Shown: positions 1 through 13,318, counted from the first letter of the stretch. The stretch: DNA of 64,000 nt from Adineta ricciae (GCA_905250025.1 CAJNOJ010000198.1:62001-126000); one strand, 5' to 3'. The notes: a model not told the origin generated them from the sequence alone. Numbers and translations: made by a program.

Positions 1-1359
1 TTGTCTACTCAACTGTTTGTTTCCTGTCCTATGTCAAGTGGACAAAGAGAATAAAACTCAAAATAGAGAAGATCTTTTTCGCTTTAGTTAATAGCACAAC
101 GTCAAGAAGTCTTTCTGCATGTCAAAGAGCACTGTTTTTTGAGAAAAGAAAGTATATGTTAGGTGAACATACATATCGACGTGAGCAGATCACTTTTATA
201 TCGTGGAGAGTAGATATCGCGTGTGAATCAGATGGAAATATACTGCTATGATTTTTATGTGAAGAACAAAATATTATTGATATTTTCATTACCTAAAGTC
301 AAGTAAGAAACGACGTCAATGAACAATGTGTCGGTAATGAATGGCTGTAGCTTTTAATGAAAAGACGTAAATAGAAAGGTTTTTATAGAGTTTGATGATC
401 ATCAACGCGTGGGAACATGTCTCGAGGTTTGCACTCTGTATTGTTTGCAAAGAATGATTTTTTAGCAAATAAATGAGAAAGAACTCATTTTCACGAACTC
501 GATCGTCTATGACAAGATAAGTATTTTATTCGAGAAAGATTAAGGTTGACGAAACAAGCAGTCTCAGATCCATTGTTGATAAGTTGGAGGAGCGAGAGTT
601 TGTATATCTTTTGCACCCAGTAGTATCAAACTTCATATCATCCTTGTCGAAATTGAGAGGTTGAACTAGAGCTGTCACTTGTAAAACCTTGATTAAAACC
701 TATCCTTCTGTTATTCTATCTCGATATTTATTATTTCTAATCTCGTATTTCTTTCCTTATTAACATGATCATCGTTTGAACAGTATGATCTATCTCGCTC
801 GTTATTCGACAGTGTATCTTTCATGGAACACATGTGCACGTAGATAATCAAATGAAACATCATTCACACCTCTGAATGGATCGATCTGATTGCATATCTC
901 ACCGGTATAGATCAACATGTATGAAAATCAATTTTGATGACATTCAAATACAGATTGATGTTCGTATTCGATTTTTAACAAGCAGGTGCACTCCCACGAG
1001 TCGCATCAACAGCAATAGACCGTTCATCCTTNGTGTAAATACAATTGACCAAATCACTTAGAGATAAGAGTTTAAACGAACGGACGAGATCGTACAATTG
1101 CGTGACAATGATGTTCAAATAGAACAATTGAGTAGAAGAAAGAAATCTCGTCCATCGCCTTACAGCTGGACATTTCTTCAAGAGAGAAAAAGAGGAAAAA
1201 ATCAAAATTCTATAGAGATTTGTTTTCTAACATGAATTAGTAATGGAGAAAAGCTCCCAAATCCAAATCAATATTCCGACTATAAATAGCAATAGCTCGT
1301 CTACCTTTTCTTTTGTTTCTAGATCAATCTATGACTGTACATTGATTTCTACAATCAAA
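1..1359. other. gene-free stretch upstream of the cadherin gene
   Basis: I see no convincing coding exon on either strand in this 1.36 kb. The short open frames near 876-1205 overlap each other on both strands and show no family similarity or splice continuity. One unresolved base (N) lies at position 1032. The stretch probably holds the 5' UTR and promoter of the downstream cadherin gene. Confidence 0.5.
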
Positions 1360-4300
1360 ATGCATTTGACATTACACATATTAATGACTTTTTTCCTTCC
1401 ATATGCATCTTCAATCGTCTCACAAATTCTAACTCCTGTCTCGATTTTTGAAGAAAGTCCTATCTCCACGATTGTCGTCGATCTTCGACCGACATTTCAG
1501 ACACTTGGTGTTCACCCCGATCAAGCAGTTCTACTTCATAGTCAACCAAGTCAACCTTTTGAATACATCAACGGACGTATTCGATTAAAGTCACGTTTAG
1601 ATCGTGAAGATTACGTTCGCAAACGTTTGTGTGTCGGCGGCAATGTTCTTGAATGTAATTTTACTTTAACATTAACCGTAAATCTTAATCAACCACCATT
1701 TAATTATATTTTGTCTCAACCAATATCTTGTCATGATATCAATGATGTAATTCCGAAGTTTTCACAATCGGAATCGACAATATCCATGGCAGAAAATGTC
1801 CCAATCGGACATCGCATTCCGCTGGAGATCGCGGTCGATCTCGATTCACCACCATATGGAATCGATCATTATCGGTTAGTTACATATGAAAATCACGAGC
1901 AGCATCAATTTTCAATTGTTTATGATAATCAAAGTCGAGAGTTGGAATTAGTTGTTAATGAGAAATTAGATCGAGAAATAATCGAAAAATACATTTTTAA
2001 ATTAATGGCAATCGATCGAGGATATCCACCGAATATTGGAACACAAATCTTAACAATCGAAATCAGGTAATAGAAATCGTTTTCGTTATTTATATTTATC
2101 ATTCGTCTTCGTTTGATTTTCAGTGATATTAATGATTCCCGACCGAAATTTGAATCAGCAATTTATAATGTAACCGTTGCTGAAAATACTTTACCCGAAT
2201 ATCTACTTAAAATCCGTGCCATCGATGCAGATACTGGTCCCAACGCTGAATTAGTTTACACACTTGAAAATGATCACAATGGTCTATTTCTACTGGATAA
2301 AACCTCAGGAATTCTAACATTAACTCATTCTCTTGACTATGAATACCACACATCGTATCAACTCAAAGCTGAAGCTCGTGACAATGGATTGAATTCATTG
2401 AGTGATACATGTATTATTAATGTTTATGTTCTTGATCAAAATGACCATGCACCCTCGATACAGATGAAGTTCAATCCTACATTAGAACATAATCGCGATG
2501 GAACGATGGCTTATGTACCTGAAACATTCGATATAAATCTACCCTTAGCTTTCGTTAATGTCCATGACCAAGATTCTGCAGATTACGGAAAGGTAAGTGT
2601 GATACTTTTCTTTATTACGTTTGTTTTATTAAGTAAGAATATTACGTGAGAAACTTTGATATAGCCATAAAATCGCATCTGACCATCAGAACAGTTGTCT
2701 ATTCATTTATCATGTTTCTTTGTTCATACTTTACCTAACCTTGATTACGTAAATTTTGATGAGAAGAATAAATAATTGATATTTGCTTTAGGCACAATTA
2801 ACTATCGAGCCTAATCGTTTGTTTTATCTTGAAATCATTCGTCCAAATTACTATTCCGTGAAGTCCTTACATCGGCTTGATCGTGAAATCGCATCGAATT
2901 ACCAAATCGAACTGCATGCACGTGATTTCGGTCAACCGAGTTTACGTCGTTCTATGACATTCGATCTGAACATCACCGATGTTAATGATCAAAGACCAAT
3001 CTTTCCTTCCAACTATACATTTGAAATCAGTGAGAACAATCAAATACCAAGTGTGATTGGCCAAGTCATTGCTTACGACGCAGATCAAGGTTTGAATGGA
3101 CAGATAAGTTATTCAATCGATCCTCCATCATCGTATTTTTCCATTTCGTCAACCGATGGAATCATTTCAACGAATACAACATTTGATTATGAAGTCAATC
3201 GTCAATATCATTTGCAAGTTCGAGCACGCGATGCAGGTCAACCACCATTGGATACATTTGCTTTGGTTAAAGTGAATATCCTTAATCTGAATGAATACTC
3301 ACCTGAATTCGAAAAGAAGACGTATCAGTTTTTTATCAATGAAAACTCCACTAACAAATCTTCAACATTTATCGGACAAGTCAAAGCAATTGATCTTGAT
3401 TATGGTGATCATGTGGTCTATTCCTTGAATGATAATGATCATTTGTTCACTATCGATCAGAATGGTAATCTTCGGACAGATGCCACATTCGATCGAGAAA
3501 TTCAAGATGAATATATCGTCACCGTCATGGCAACCGATAATTCAACAATGGGCTCAATCGGATCAGCGACAGTGATCATTAAAATTCAGTAAGTCTCCAT
3601 CTTTGAATTCATATTTCATATTGTTAAACTTTTCCAGGGATGTTAATGATAACTATCCCGTGTTTATTTGGCCTGATTCTGATGAAATTCGTCATATTCT
3701 CTCCGTTGATCATTCTCAACGTACAGATCCAAACAATCCGTTAGCACAGTTTTTAACCGACATTGTCGTTGGTGACGACGACATCGGCAATAACTCGGCA
3801 GTTCAATTATCGATTTCGAATAATGATTTGTTTTACATCGGTTCAAACAATTCCCTCTGGTTGTACAATTCATCGATATCGCCTGGTACATATGATATTG
3901 AAATTGTGGCAAAAAATCTCGATTTAACAACGAAAAAGATATTTCACGTTGTTATCTATAATCGCAATCCATTTCAATTGAATATCTTATCGAACATGCG
4001 TCAGACATTTTCACGTTTTCCACTATTAATTATCATTGTTTTATCGTTTATCGCAACTGGTTCAACGATATTTCTACTCATTTATTACCTATGGATGCGT
4101 TTACAATACAGTCAAAATGTTAAGAAACATTTATATGGCAGTCGATTGATTGTGAACGATGAGGATAAATCGAAGGAGAGCAGTCCCCAAACTAAACTAA
4201 ATATTTTATCAACAAATCATGATTATGCTGTTATTGTTAAACAAAGAAAAGTATGTACCGAAATGACCTCTGCTGAACATATGTATAGATGAGAGGAAAT

Positions 4301-5015
4301 CGAGTGATGAGCGTTTTTTCTCGCTCAACTGAGCAGATGAGAAGCATGTGGAAATTAATGACTATTTCTTCGACAAAAACTCATTGTAATCGTGTTTTAG
4401 AATTCACAAATACCTTCTGGAAATAGTTCGTCGACAACTGATGTGGATTTTTCTTCGTCCTTATTATCGTGTCCATTCAATGCGATTTCTTCCTCGTCGA
4501 CAGATTTGAATTCTTTTCAACCGAATCCTCCATCGTCAACCGTATCAGCATTGACAACTCTAACACGAAAAGCAACACGCCGTCCACCAATGAAAAACGT
4601 CAGTTTCGAACCCACTCTAATCAATCCTGGAAATCACCTATTCGATGATGTTTTTCAATATCATTCACCATACTATCAAGAAACAACACCATCAACATTC
4701 AGTACTCTTCCCAAACAAACCAAACGTGATCTATCATCCCTAGCCGTCAGTAAATCATCCAATCAATCGAATCTTCGTGATATGCCCAAAACTCATCAAG
4801 ATGGTTTTCCGACATTACAAACTGTTTTAAGTTCTTCAACTAATGAAACATCAACAAAATTTCCTCAACCACCACCTCTGCTCAATGGTATACTTCTACT
4901 CGACCAAATGCTGACAAACGATGAGAGAACTCAAACATTGTCACCATCAAACATTAGTAATAGTGGATGGTATAATGTTGCATCAAATTATCAGACAAAA
5001 GCGAGTATTGTATAA
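1360..5015 (+). CDS. protocadherin-like cadherin-repeat receptor
   Basis: Calcium-dependent adhesion receptor of the plasma membrane. I place five coding exons at 1360-2066, 2124-2592, 2792-3588, 3638-4250 and 4401-5015, giving about 1066 aa. The ATG at 1360 is preferred over the in-frame ATG at 1243 because it begins a hydrophobic signal peptide (MHLTLHILMTFF). About six cadherin repeats are marked by LDRE-type motifs (RLDRED, KLDREI, RLDREI, TFDREI) and calcium-binding linkers (DINDSRP, DQNDHAP, DVNDQRP, DVNDNYP). A seventh repeat before the membrane looks degenerate. One transmembrane helix lies near residues 785-810, followed by a Ser/Thr/Pro-rich cytoplasmic tail of about 255 aa with no catenin-binding motif I recognise. 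That points to a protocadherin rather than a classical cadherin. The gene is convergent with the KCC gene. All splice joins keep frame. Confidence 0.88.
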
Positions 5016-5413
5016 TATATACATATCGATGTTGAATGTTTGTAAGCGTGTCCGCGTGCGCGCGCGCGTGTGTGTGTGTGTATGTTTCCTAGTCAGTCAT
5101 TGTTTCTTTATACTGCTTTATTTGTATAGGGATTGAAGAATTACATAAATGAATACTTTTTTTTTCTCGAACGAATCTTGGAAAGTAATGTTTAATGTGC
5201 TGCGAATGAAACTCTCAAGTGGTTTGTTTGAGTTCTTTCCAAATTTGTCATTATCGTGCTAGAAAATATACGGCTGTTGTTCTCTCAAAGGTACGCAGTG
5301 ACGTCTTTTGAGAGTTTTTCTAACTAATATTTTCTCATGGCTAAATCTGAAGGTCTACATACAAGAAATAATAACCATCTTTCAAGTGATTAGTGGTGGA
5401 ATTTATTGACTGT
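5016..5413. other. convergent intergenic spacer
   Basis: This is the tail-to-tail interval between the cadherin gene and the K-Cl cotransporter gene. It holds a CG/TG microsatellite just after the cadherin stop and presumably both 3' UTRs. No coding exon is visible. Confidence 0.6.
5053..5082. repeat. (CG)n/(TG)n microsatellite
   Basis: An alternating purine-pyrimidine run of CG dinucleotides passes into TG dinucleotides, 38 bp after the cadherin stop codon. It probably lies in the 3' UTR. Such runs can adopt Z-DNA and are length-polymorphic. Confidence 0.8.
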
Positions 5414-8400
5414 TCAGGAAAATATGGTGATCACTTCTCTGCCACCGCCTTTCACAAGAATACATCGATAGATTCCTGAACATAACTGATCAACGAATTC
5501 GATGTATGCATAATCAGCATTTGTGTTCGTTCGTGGAACTTTTGGCAGATTGATTAGAACCAGTTGGGCATCAGATGATCGTTCGAGAATTATCTGATTC
5601 AATCGAGCAGCTGAATGCATTTTCTTGCGTACTTGAGAATCTTCGACGAGTGTGTGAGCCAAGCGTTTTTCTTTGAATGTTCGTTCAGTAGACGGTGTGA
5701 ATGTGTAATGAATACGATCTCCGTCTAGAAGTACGAAATAATTCGATAAAATAACGATGGATGTTTCTTTATGAGAAATTACTAGGTGGATAATTCTGAA
5801 AGATTTCTTGCAAATGACTTTCTCGCTCGATTTGAATGTGCTGTTTCTTAATGTCAAATGGATTCGTATCTTTCGAATTCACGACTGTCATTGTTCGATA
5901 TTTCGTAAATGCAGAGATTTCTTGGTCAGCAACCGTGATTGTATGTACTTCAGCTTGTATACGTAAATTATAAACATACTCTTCTAATTCACGTTGTCTT
6001 GATTCTGGTTCTTGATTAGGCAAACAAATTGTAAACAATCGTAGAACACATTTATTCCAAACAGGATGTTGCTGCAGTAGGAATGCTAATAAAAACAATA
6101 GCCCACCGTCATAGATTATCCACCAGATATCAATATAGCCCGATTGAATCTCTAATAAACTTGGATAGGAATCGATATTTTTTAGAAGTAAAATGGCAAA
6201 TTTTTTATTTTCCGCAAGTCGAATCGAATCAAGATACGAGATGATCGCATCATCTACATGCTCTTCGACTTGATATTTTTGCCATGAACTCGGCCAATCT
6301 ATATTAGTGACTGTAAGATGCCGAGAAATGAAGGTAATCAAGACTTACCAAACATGACCTATGAGTACAAAAGATAATGAACATCTTTCTGTTGATCGGA
6401 TTTCATTCTTACCGTATTTGGACGAAATCCACTCACACCACTTGTTTGCATGATGGAGTTAATTCCATCGTAGACATTATTTGTCACAAGAACATCAACA
6501 AAACCATTGAGAATCTTATGAATAATCATTTGTTCTTTCAAATACTCTCGTAATTGTTCAGCAACATCACGTTTCTTGTCATATCTACCTGTACACAACT
6601 CACAACTGTCATGTCTTGTTCTCATCTATTTAAATCAGACCTTCGATCACCGTTGCAAGAATGACTAAACCTTTGCCAGCCTTTAATTGACTTAAAAGAT
6701 TAAGAACATTCTCGTGCTCGATCATCCATCGATGTTGACTTTCATTGTAAAGACATTTCAGAAAAACTAAGATCTGCGGTCGAAAATTCTTCGTGTGACT
6801 TGCCTGATCGCTCAAATGTGATAGAGCGACATGTGCTATGGATATCGGTAAACCTTTCAGACCTTCTCCCCATTCTTTATTTGCTCCCGAATACCAGATA
6901 TAGAGATAAACTATTGCACCCACAGCTAGTGTGATCAAGGCCATCAGCCATGATGATATAAACATGATTGCAATACAAACAATGACGCCAAGCAGTGATA
7001 GAAACCAGTGATAGAAATGAAAACGTGGTCGCCATGATGGTTCCTCTGAGAAAGATGTACGAAATAGGAAGACTTGTTTTCTGTGTTGGAAAGAAAATCT
7101 TACGGAGAAGCGTTTGTAGAAAACAGACGAAATTTACCGATAAGTAACACATAAGAAAGAATTCGGATACGATCGCTACATGAGAACAGATCAGAATGGA
7201 GAACTTTCTTCAGAAATAATTTAACTTACTTGTTACTATATCAAAGTTAGCGACAAGCACACTGATTTCCGACAGGAACAATGTGACTAACAAAGCTCTA
7301 AATGGTTCGTTTCGAAATGTTAATTGAAACGGTGTCAATACTGGCATAATATCATCTTTAGCAACAGATTGTAATAAACGTGGAGCACCGATTAAACTAA
7401 AGTTTGTAAGATTATCATCTGTAAGTTCAGAATGAAGTTCTCACCATTGTAAACCCGCACCAAAACATGCCGACAATGCTCCAATAGTGATCACATACGG
7501 CGATGGCCAGGCAATAACTGCTTCGACAAGTTGTTGGTTAACACTTAGACCATCTCGATCGCGTAAAAGTACACCCTGAATTGAACAAGCGAGAAGAAAA
7601 GCAATGAGAATATAAATTATCGATGTGGTTATGACAGCCACTAGAACATTTGCATGCATTAGCAAAGGTCGCTAATATGGAGAATAAAGCTCACGGATAG
7701 TTCCTCGTGGAATCGATTGACTAGGATCTTTTAGATCACCACTTCTATTGGAGCCAGCCATGATACCTGTTACACTAGGAAAGAAGATTCCAACTAGAAA
7801 AACAAGCCGTTTTTATCAATCATTTGATTGAATATTTCATTTGCCTAGTATAAAAAACGATGTTGTTGCTTTACTAACAACTTCAACTTTTGGATCTCCT
7901 AAAGAATTGAATCTTTACGACAAACAGAAATCTCTTTCTCTACTAACCATCAAGTCCATTTTGGATCTTTCCTTCTTCGATATGCATCGATTTGAAATTA
8001 TTACTGAATTGTGAATTTTTCAAACCAGGTATTCCATTGATCAAACGAACATTACCCAAATCATTACAAACAATAGTACTACTAATATTATCCACACAGA
8101 AAACCTGTTGTAGTGGACAAAGATCTCCGTCACATGTAACATTTGAATGACAATAACGTGCAACATTATCTTTTAAAACGGAAGATTTCAAAAGATGTCT
8201 AATATGATCTTTTTCAATAATACATATCGGTAAATAGATCGGTGTGATCGCACTCTTTATAATACCAACAAGAATAGACAAGATCGAAAGAAAAACAATG
8301 AGCAACGTGAATGGAGCTAAATGGAAATGAATAGTTTTTCGAAGTTATCATGAAATACTTACCAATACGTGAAACGATTTTGATACCGAGAAAAACAATC

Positions 8401-9318
8401 ATGCCGAGAAAACAAAGAAGAATTGTTCCATATAAACGATAATGATTAAAAGCACTCTGCTGATTTTCAATCGATGGGCCAAATAAATGACATTTATTCG
8501 GACATGTATATTTGAGGAGTATTTCACTTGCTCCCAAAACATACAAGCCACCAGCTAGAGCATTGCCAATATAGAATAAAAATCCTACTGCACCACCGAC
8601 AGCTGGACCTAACGATCTTGATATTAGAAAATAAGAACCGCCTGCAGGTACAATACCATTCGTGGCAACTAGATGTAAACAAAAACTGAAAATAAATCAA
8701 TAGGTACTGCGCTCATGTTGTTACTTGCAGCCAGTGAGATAGCCGTAAGAAAAGTACAAAGACAGCAAAGTCCGATGATGAGCATTCCTTGAAGAATTCC
8801 ACTGACACCGATTACCCAATACAGCCGAATAAAAACGATGACTCCGATAATATTTTGTACACATGGAAGATACACACCAAACAGAGTATTTAACTGAGTA
8901 CCCGAGGATAATATTGGTCGTGTAGACAGATTGTCAATATTGGACATAAATGTACCACCTTGATAATCATAGAGATTCTTGAGAAAGCCAGCTTCCTTTT
9001 CAATAGCTAGCTGTGCTTCAGTGTTATTTTCGTCATCGTCTGATTTGATTAGTTCAATTGTCGGTATTTGTGATCGATCTCGTACGAAACTTGGTTTTAT
9101 ATCTTGATGATTTTGCTGTTCGTTTTCAGAAGTTTTCGTCGTTTCTAAAATTACGAATATAGAACTAAAAAATGCCTATTCGGTCAGTTCTACCGAATAC
9201 CTTCATCAATCTCGTCGATATGAACAACTTTGAATCGACCTTTGGTACCGGCAATCGATCCAGTGCCATTCAAGTCTGCAGGATCAGATACAGCGGTAGC
9301 AAAACTGTCCAAACTCAT
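5414..9318 (-). CDS. K-Cl cotransporter (SLC12A4-7 family)
   Basis: Electroneutral K+/Cl- symporter of the plasma membrane, used in volume and chloride control. Fourteen coding exons (9318-9201, 9144-8725, 8668-8363, 8316-7948, 7898-7845, 7793-7695, 7640-7445, 7396-7230, 7175-7104, 7045-6641, 6588-6413, 6358-6349, 6298-5783, 5724-5414) give about 1072 aa, the usual KCC size. Diagnostic matches are [19 protein letters not shown] in TM1, [38 protein letters not shown], the cytoplasmic [13 protein letters not shown] and the C-terminal [12 protein letters not shown] long Cys-containing loop (exon 4, with an SNVT glycosylation site) lies between TM5 and TM6, which separates KCCs from NKCC/NCC. Odd points are a 10-nt exon, a GC-AG intron (7794-7844) and an apparent early stop at about 6632 that lies inside a short intron. 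All phases agree. It is divergent from the next gene by 196 bp. Confidence 0.93.
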
Positions 9319-9514
9319 TAGTTCACATACATATATTCATTAGAGTTTCATTAAGAGTAAGAGTATAAACTCTACAGATGTCTCTCCATTGCATTTCTTG
9401 ATTAGCGACAGTTAAATTTTGAAAAACGTATAAATAACAGAACTGTTGCCAAGCATCAGTCAATACGAATGGTAAGAGATTTTATCTTCATTCGTACAAC
9501 TTCTTCACAGGATC
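9319..9514. promoter_or_regulatory. bidirectional promoter interval
   Basis: Only 196 bp separate the KCC start codon on the minus strand from the start codon of the plus-strand gene at 9515, so the two promoters must share this interval. A GTTGCC half-site resembling half of an RFX X-box lies near 9445. No TATA element is obvious. Confidence 0.5.
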
Positions 9515-11195
9515 ATGACACAGATTGTTTCATCGAAACCTTATTGTCTTGAAAATTCTACTCAATTAACTCGTCCAGCTTCTGAAACATTCTATCGTAT
9601 CTCAGGTCACAATGTACCGACGATTATCGACAAACAGCAAGCCAAACGTTTGTATCGACTTCAGCAAGCACCAAATATAGATGCACGTGTTCAATTGGAT
9701 ACATCTGACGTTGGTTATGATAGACAAGGATATTTCGAAAGTGTTGTGCGGAAACAAGTCGGTGACAGCGCTATGCAACCAACTCAACAAGTGTTCCATC
9801 GACCAACGGACATGTCGAATGCATCATTGGCACGATTCTCACTTGGCAAAGCTCGGCTTGATCCTCAAAGAATTGTACCAAGTGAAGTAACGACACTACG
9901 CAATCATCCATCTGCGGTAACAATGCTCCGGTTTGCTAGGATACTGTTGATCTTTTCCGACTAACCGAAAATTGTTTTCTCTGTAGACATGATCAAGGTC
10001 CCACAGAAGAAATTGTACCACGTTATACAGAAAGATTAGTAACAGATCGCGCTCTTCGTGGTCGACTTGGTCCAGGAGGTAAATTCGAATTGTTCTACAA
10101 ATATTGTACCAAGTTGTATATTTCGTCAGGTGTTTTGATTCCTGAAGAAGATTGTAGAGAAGCTGAAATCTATCTTAGAAAATTAGGTCGCTCATCAGCT
10201 CCCGCAAGTCTAGTTCAACAGTCAAGATTGAATCAATCGGGTAATCAATTATCAAAACGTGATGAACTCGCCCGGCGTTTTATGTATACTTCAACTCAAC
10301 AAGCTGCTTTCGATGAAGTTGCATGGGGTTCGTTCAAAACTACTTTCATTAATTTTAATTAAGCAAATTCTCTTGTCTATTGTCGCATAGATTCAAAATT
10401 ACCACCAAAACTACCTATGCCATTGTCTACGTATGAAGTTAACGGAAGTGATCCAGTTTTACAATCAAAACGTCTAATATCACTTCAAGACGCACGTACA
10501 CGTCAAATCCTTGAATGGGATCGTGTACAATTGCGAAATGTTAATTTCTATCGAAAACCTCTCGAGAATGTTGCACCATTACCACGTGCACATCACATAT
10601 CCGGTTATTCAGGTTGTATCGGTGGTAATAATATACAAGATATCGATAATCCAACTGTTGATTTTCAACCATATACAATCGTTCGTAGTGATCAGCCGAA
10701 GTTCGGTATCAATCCATTGTAAGTTTACCTTTCTTTTACTCATCGATTGTTTTTTCCTCAACAAAAATCTTTCAGTAAAACAAATATTCCATTCTACACG
10801 GGCAAATCTCATTGGACTAAGACTACACCGGTATCACACTACGATTCGCAAGGTCAAGCTTACACCACAACAGCTGAATACCATAAGTATGCTTGGATTC
10901 AATCTCTTGCTTGATTGTCAAAGATTTGGGTGTTTTTAGACCTCTTTATGTTGATGAACCTATACAACGACATACGGATCAAAATGGGCAATTATCTCGA
11001 TCAGTAACGACAGTTGTTCCCCAAAATCCGTTCAATAAAATGGATAATACTTGTACAACAACTAACGGTTCATTAGATAGTCGCTCGCATATTGTCATGA
11101 GAGATTTACCACGAAGCACATCGTCACCATCAAAAACGGCAAAAGCAAATGAAAACAAAACAGAAAAGACTGAAAATAATCAAATGAAGAATTGA
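9515..11195 (+). CDS. uncharacterised protein, possibly axonemal
   Basis: I do not recognise the family with certainty. Six exons (9515-9930, 9987-10078, 10130-10327, 10391-10718, 10776-10886, 10940-11195) give about 466 aa, with every intron phase consistent. The protein is soluble and basic, with no signal peptide or membrane helix. Its middle carries GYSGCIGG and FYTGKSHWTKTTP stretches, similar in style to the short Gly-Tyr-x-Gly motifs of ciliary microtubule inner proteins such as the SPATA48/SPMIP group. The last 40 residues are Lys/Ser/Asn-rich and probably disordered. The axonemal guess rests on motif style and on the many ciliary genes in the window, not on a clear homology. A polyadenylation signal follows at 11274. 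Confidence 0.7.
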
Positions 11196-11273
11196 ACAAG
11201 ATTCTATGAGACTTATACGTTTTTCGGTGCTGTTCAGTTTCTTTTTTTCATTCTATTCCTATTTTAATACTTC

Positions 11274-11279
11274 AATAAA
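11274..11279 (+). terminator. polyadenylation signal AATAAA
   Basis: A canonical AATAAA lies 79 bp after the stop codon of the gene ending at 11195, at a suitable distance for 3' end formation. Confidence 0.55.
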
Positions 11280-11521
11280 TTCACTGCATGAGACTTATCA
11301 AAAGACTTTCTTTTCCATAACCTGATCAAGTTCTCATGAGTATCATCGCACGGAGCAAACTGTGATTTCGTCGAAGATGGCGCTGTGTTTAGTTTTGATT
11401 ATGTCTGATGTTGCCAGGTTTCACTAGACGTAAATGTCACACATATGGTGTTTGTATAAGCACCCGATATTTACCTAAATTTTAATTCAATGTCATATTT
11501 TGTTTCAATGAAATCAATACA

Positions 11522-13129
11522 ATGAATAACCTTGAAAGTCCAATAGACATTCCTAACGATCGCGTTCTTTTGGCTGATAATGCGGATGAGAACAGTCTTG
11601 ATCAACTTATAGCTAAAGCTCGACAACAATGTTCTAACTGTCTTGATCTTTCAAAAAGAAATCTCACTCAATTTCCTACGCAACTTCTTGATTTTTCTTC
11701 ATTGCAAGTAAATCCTTCTGTTTGTTTTCACTTTCAAACCTCTTTTCTTGATATAGTACCTGTACTTAGAAGGAAATCAACTGAAACAATTGCCTAATGA
11801 TCTTTTTTTACGGTTATCTGATTTGAAATGGCTTGATTTGCGTCATAATCAATTAACTTCCATTCCTCATGAAGGTCTTGCTTCGCATTCATCTCTCCAA
11901 TATCTTCTTCTCAGTGGAAACAATCTTCGAACATTGCCTCATGAGCTCGGTAAAGTGAAAACCTTATCTGCCTTAAATCTCGATGGGAATCCACTGCAGC
12001 ATCCTACGAATGAAATTGTCAAACAAGGCATCAAAGCCGTTCTACAATATCTACGTGATGAACTCCACACAGATGATGATTTATCTCTATCGGATAATGA
12101 AAATCTTCAACCTACACCAAGATATTCTCCTCGGAAATCCAGGTAATTAGTTAGATTAACGAAAAGAACAACACTACGAATGTTTATTTCAGAAGAAGAA
12201 TAACTTCGATCGACGACGAAGAAGTTGACAAGTTTTCTCATCCAAATCTCTCTCCACTCCGTGTTCAGTCGTGTAAACAATACGACCGAATTAGCTATTC
12301 AGCAAGACATTCTATTTCGCCACCGCATTCAGCAAAGAAATTAACTCAAGTGTATGTGCTAAACATGTTTCCCTCGAGTATAACTGGAATTTTGTTTAGA
12401 ACACAAAATACAATAACAAAGAAAAATAACGATCGACAAAGAGATGTTTGTACAGCTCAAGAACAAGCACTCAAGAATATGCAAGTGAGTCGCTGTTTCT
12501 CATACATCAACTTGTTAAAATTGATTTGTCTGGATTTTTTCAAGCCTCAAGAAACAAGAACTGATAGATCGCGACAACAAATACGTCCGAAAAGTTTTCT
12601 TAAACATAAAGGTAAACTGTGTTCGGAATGAGAAGATTCAAAATAACATTACTGCATTAGAATCGAAAAAGCCAATTGCTCCAACTGCATCTTTGATCAA
12701 TCGTCGGTATACGCGAATGGTTAGTAAAGAGCAATTCGAATTTCTTCGAACTCTCTCAGCTGAATACGTTGGAAAAGAAGATGAAGTCAGGTAAATCGAT
12801 GTTCTCTTTCAACACACAGTAGAATTCACGCGAATTTGAACTCTAGACGTGGTTGCGATCGACAAATTCACAATGATATTCGTAATATTACTGATAAAAT
12901 GCTCAAACGTCGACTAGAAACACGAGAAAGTATATTCGAAGAACGACGTCAAGTAAAACGTGAAATTCAAGAAGTAATCCACCATCTCTCTCTGTTTCCA
13001 CTTGATTCTCAACTTTCCTTTCAGCTTCGTCGACTTGTTTCCGAAGGTAAACAACATCGACCACCGCCGGTGACCAATCGTCCGAAAACAGACACTGCCA
13101 CCGCCAATCCGTACGCGAGAAAATCTTGA
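11522..13129 (+). CDS. leucine-rich-repeat protein, LRRC27-like
   Basis: Seven exons (11522-11707, 11757-12142, 12193-12351, 12400-12484, 12545-12611, 12661-12790, 12847-13129) give about 431 aa. The N-terminal third holds four or five leucine-rich repeats (LDLSKRNLTQFP, LYLEGNQLKQLP, WLDLRHNQLTSIP, YLLLSGNNLRTLP), closed by a cap ending GIKAVLQYLRDEL. The C-terminal half is charged and predicted helical (KRRLETRESIFEERRQVKRE), as in LRRC27, whose biochemical role is not established. Naming rests on the repeat number, the N-terminal position of the repeats and the RYTRMVSKEQFEFLR-type segment. Another small LRR family remains possible. The gene is convergent with the nuclear receptor gene, and a poly(A) signal follows closely. 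Confidence 0.75.
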
Positions 13130-13162
13130 CTTGCCTTTTGCTTACTCATTCAATTCAGCACA

Positions 13163-13168
13163 AATAAA
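13163..13168 (+). terminator. polyadenylation signal AATAAA
   Basis: AATAAA lies 34 bp after the stop codon of the LRR gene, in the short convergent spacer shared with the nuclear receptor gene. Confidence 0.55.
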
Positions 13169-13318
13169 TGTATTTTATTTCATGTTGTTATATTATACAC
13201 ACAAAAGCAGAAGAACCCGTAAGAAAAAGAAAAGACGATGGCCCGTGATTAGCACTGTATAAGAAATAGAAACAAAAGAAGAACCCGCATGACTCTAAAC
13301 CGGTGATCGAGAGTATAT

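Noticed and set aside
876-1205. Short open frames on both strands upstream of the cadherin gene
   Set aside because: They overlap each other antisense, contain the N base, and show no family pattern or splice continuity.
3664-3930. 88-codon minus-strand frame inside the cadherin gene
   Set aside because: It is antisense to a conserved coding exon and is composed as a shadow frame.
6632-6645. Apparent in-frame stop splitting the K-Cl cotransporter
   Set aside because: The stop lies inside a 52 bp intron (donor GTCTGA, acceptor TGTACAG). Splicing restores VIEGRYDKK in frame.
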